Assembly (NCBI GenBank): GCA_900757695.1
Contig: CAAEOU010000253.1
Coordinates: forward strand, 1-5,825
Reading direction: 5' to 3'
Source of the DNA: an uncultured Oscillospiraceae bacterium
Lineage (GTDB): Bacteria > Bacillota_A > Clostridia > Oscillospirales > Oscillospiraceae
Length of the DNA stretch: 5,825 nt
Part shown: piece after piece, positions 5,114 through 5,825 of the stretch
How positions within the stretch are numbered: position 1 is the stretch's first letter
Layout of the letters: each line of letters opens with the position of its first letter
Notes under the pieces: model-generated
Told to the model about the DNA's origin: nothing
The model's input: the letters and a program-made list of their open reading frames with translations, nothing else
Database searches by the model: none
Made by a program: the position numbers and the translations under genes

Positions 5114-5440
5114 CATTTTTATGGACTGCTGAACCAGAAAATCAAGTGTTTCCAAAATCCGGTTTTGCTCTTCTGGTGGCAAATCTCTCATTTTATCCAA
5201 CAGCATATAGCTTTTGTACTCTAGAGAGTGCGTGACCACATCGCAGAAAATTGCGTCAGCGGAGGTTTCAAGCGCATTGATGATAGCCACCAGCTTTTCA
5301 TAGCGTGGAAACGAGGCTCCGCGCTCAATCGTCGAGATATAGTTAGTCGCCACACCAAGTTTTTCCGCAAACTGTTCCTGTGTCAAACCGAGTTGTTCTC
5401 TGCGCTGTTTGATCCGCTTTCCAACACGCTTATCAATCAT
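5096..5440 (-). CDS. XRE-family transcriptional regulator (114 aa)
   Basis: Residues 5-62 are a textbook Cro/C1-type HTH: VGKRIKQRREQLGLTQEQFA, turn EKLG, recognition helix ATNYISTIERG, then PRYEKLVAIINALETSAD. Residues 65-110 form a helical C-terminal extension (SYMLLDKMRDLPPEEQNRILETLDFLV), probably for dimerisation. This size and shape are typical of repressors carried by Firmicute mobile elements and prophages. The ATG at 5440 has only a modest ribosome binding site (GAGG 8 bases upstream; a stronger AGGAGAG lies too far away). Upstream sequence carries motifs shared with the 121-aa gene, which suggests autoregulation and control of that gene. It is monocistronic, ending in a terminator that overlaps its last codons. 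Confidence 0.92.
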   Translation of the reverse strand: MIDKRVGKRIKQRREQLGLTQEQFAEKLGVATNYISTIERGASFPRYEKLVAIINALETSADAIFCDVVTHSLEYKSYMLLDKMRDLPPEEQNRILETLDFLVQQSIKMRKTVP

Positions 5441-5484
5441 CCTGCTTGCCTCACTCTCCTATACCATTTCCTACATTGTTCATG

Positions 5485-5535
5485 ATTAGTATAGGGTGAA
5501 ACGATTCAGTGATACAGAATCGCTAATATTTAGTG
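5485..5535 (-). promoter_or_regulatory. Promoter/operator region of the XRE gene
   Basis: On the - strand TATACTAAT (5493-5485) contains a TATACT -10. ATTAGCGAT (5527-5519) lies upstream and is part of an imperfect palindrome CGCTAATATTTAGTG (5521-5535 on the + strand). Both 9-mers also occur, nearly adjacent, upstream of the 121-aa gene. No good -35 is visible at standard spacing. The likely ligand is the XRE protein itself. Confidence 0.45.
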
Positions 5536-5755
5536 TGTGGGTTTAAGATATAGTTTGTAGAGAGCAAAATGGTGTATTTCAAAATCGTTTTGGCCTCTAA
5601 AAAGAGTCGTTCTGGACGGAAAAGAAAGATTTCAAATGCTGTTTCCCCAAAAGAATCTGATGCAGATGTATAAACACGCACAAAAATTGTGCAGCAGCCA
5701 TGTTCTGGTACGGAAGCCTACCCTGCATGGAAATGAATGAGAAATTTATATTGGA
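5536..5755. other. Intergenic region with no gene seen
   Basis: About 220 A/T-rich bases lie between the XRE operator region and the next - strand gene end. The only ORFs are short and lack ribosome binding sites. A small hairpin (5678-5692) is the only structure noticed. Confidence 0.5.
5678..5692. repeat. Short inverted repeat GCACAA/TTGTGC
   Basis: Six-base arms flank AAA. It lies 64 bases downstream of the stop of the partial right-edge gene. On the - strand it is followed by GTGTTTATAC and no T run, so it is at best a weak terminator; it may be chance. Confidence 0.25.
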
Positions 5756-5825
5756 TTACGCTGCTTTCCCATAAAGGTCGTGGTTGACCTGGGAGGCATA
5801 GTGGTTCTCCATGGTGACAGGGGCA
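5756..5825 (-). CDS. C-terminal tail of a mobile-element-type protein (partial)
   Basis: The - strand frame is open from the window edge to TAA (5758-5756) and encodes 22 residues ending MENHYASQVNHDLYGKAA. The tail looks like real protein, and the ENHYAS..NHDLYG pattern reminds me of proteins carried by Firmicute conjugative elements. That link is from memory and unverified. It reads toward the XRE gene. Confidence 0.5.
   Translation of the reverse strand, partial: APVTMENHYASQVNHDLYGKAA

Noticed and set aside
5597..5728. 43-codon - strand ORF (starts MQGRLPYQNMAAA)
   Set aside because: No ribosome binding site (CATTTCC precedes the ATG), no promoter, and nothing recognisable in the peptide.
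1..5825. CRISPR array, tRNA, rRNA, insertion sequence or riboswitch
   Set aside because: No regularly spaced repeats, cloverleaf, transposase-like protein or terminal inverted repeats were seen on either strand.

Overview
The window looks like an accessory stretch, probably cargo of an integrative or conjugative element, from an anaerobic gut Firmicute of the Clostridia/Oscillospiraceae type. This is an inference from the strong AGGAGG-type ribosome binding sites, the Gram-positive style of the small XRE regulators, the moderately high and uneven G+C, and a 22-residue gene tail at the right edge that resembles mobile-element proteins. There are no rRNA or tRNA genes, CRISPR arrays, transposases or integrases in the window.

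Layout. Positions 1-42 hold the last codons of a + strand gene, followed by a strong GC hairpin (48-77). Positions 78-391 have no convincing gene. Positions 392-4071 carry a compact three-gene operon on the - strand, transcribed in the order A (3241-4071, 276 aa, unrecognised), B (1997-3244, 415 aa, two SLOG-like Rossmann domains flanking a sigma-region-4-type helix-turn-helix) and C (392-1969, 525 aa, conserved alpha/beta domain, coiled coil and a C-terminal end resembling RelE/HigB toxins). A and B overlap by ATGA. B and C are 27 bp apart, with the C ribosome binding site in the gap. A small XRE/HTH regulator reads divergently (+, about 4261-4524). Between it and gene A lies a perfect 22-bp palindrome, a likely operator. 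The regulator has no ordinary in-frame start codon, and a run of seven G sits just where its start should be.

To the right are two more - strand genes: a 121-aa protein whose C-terminal half resembles DUF551 (4620-4985, GTG start) and a 114-aa XRE regulator (5096-5440). The upstream regions of both share two 9-base motifs, so the XRE protein probably controls itself and the 121-aa gene. Each unit has its own Rho-independent terminator (4523-4563 and 5075-5113). Positions 5536-5755 are non-coding as far as can be seen. The tail of another - strand gene ends at 5756.

How it may work. The best candidate for an undescribed system is the A-B-C operon with its divergent HTH regulator. Gene B looks like a sensor (SLOG domains are known from nucleotide-signal conflict systems) with a built-in HTH. 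Gene C looks like a multidomain effector ending in a toxin-like RNase fold. Gene A is a soluble partner of unknown role. A stress- or phage-responsive conflict system is a reasonable hypothesis, but the function rests on domain resemblance judged by eye, not on any search.
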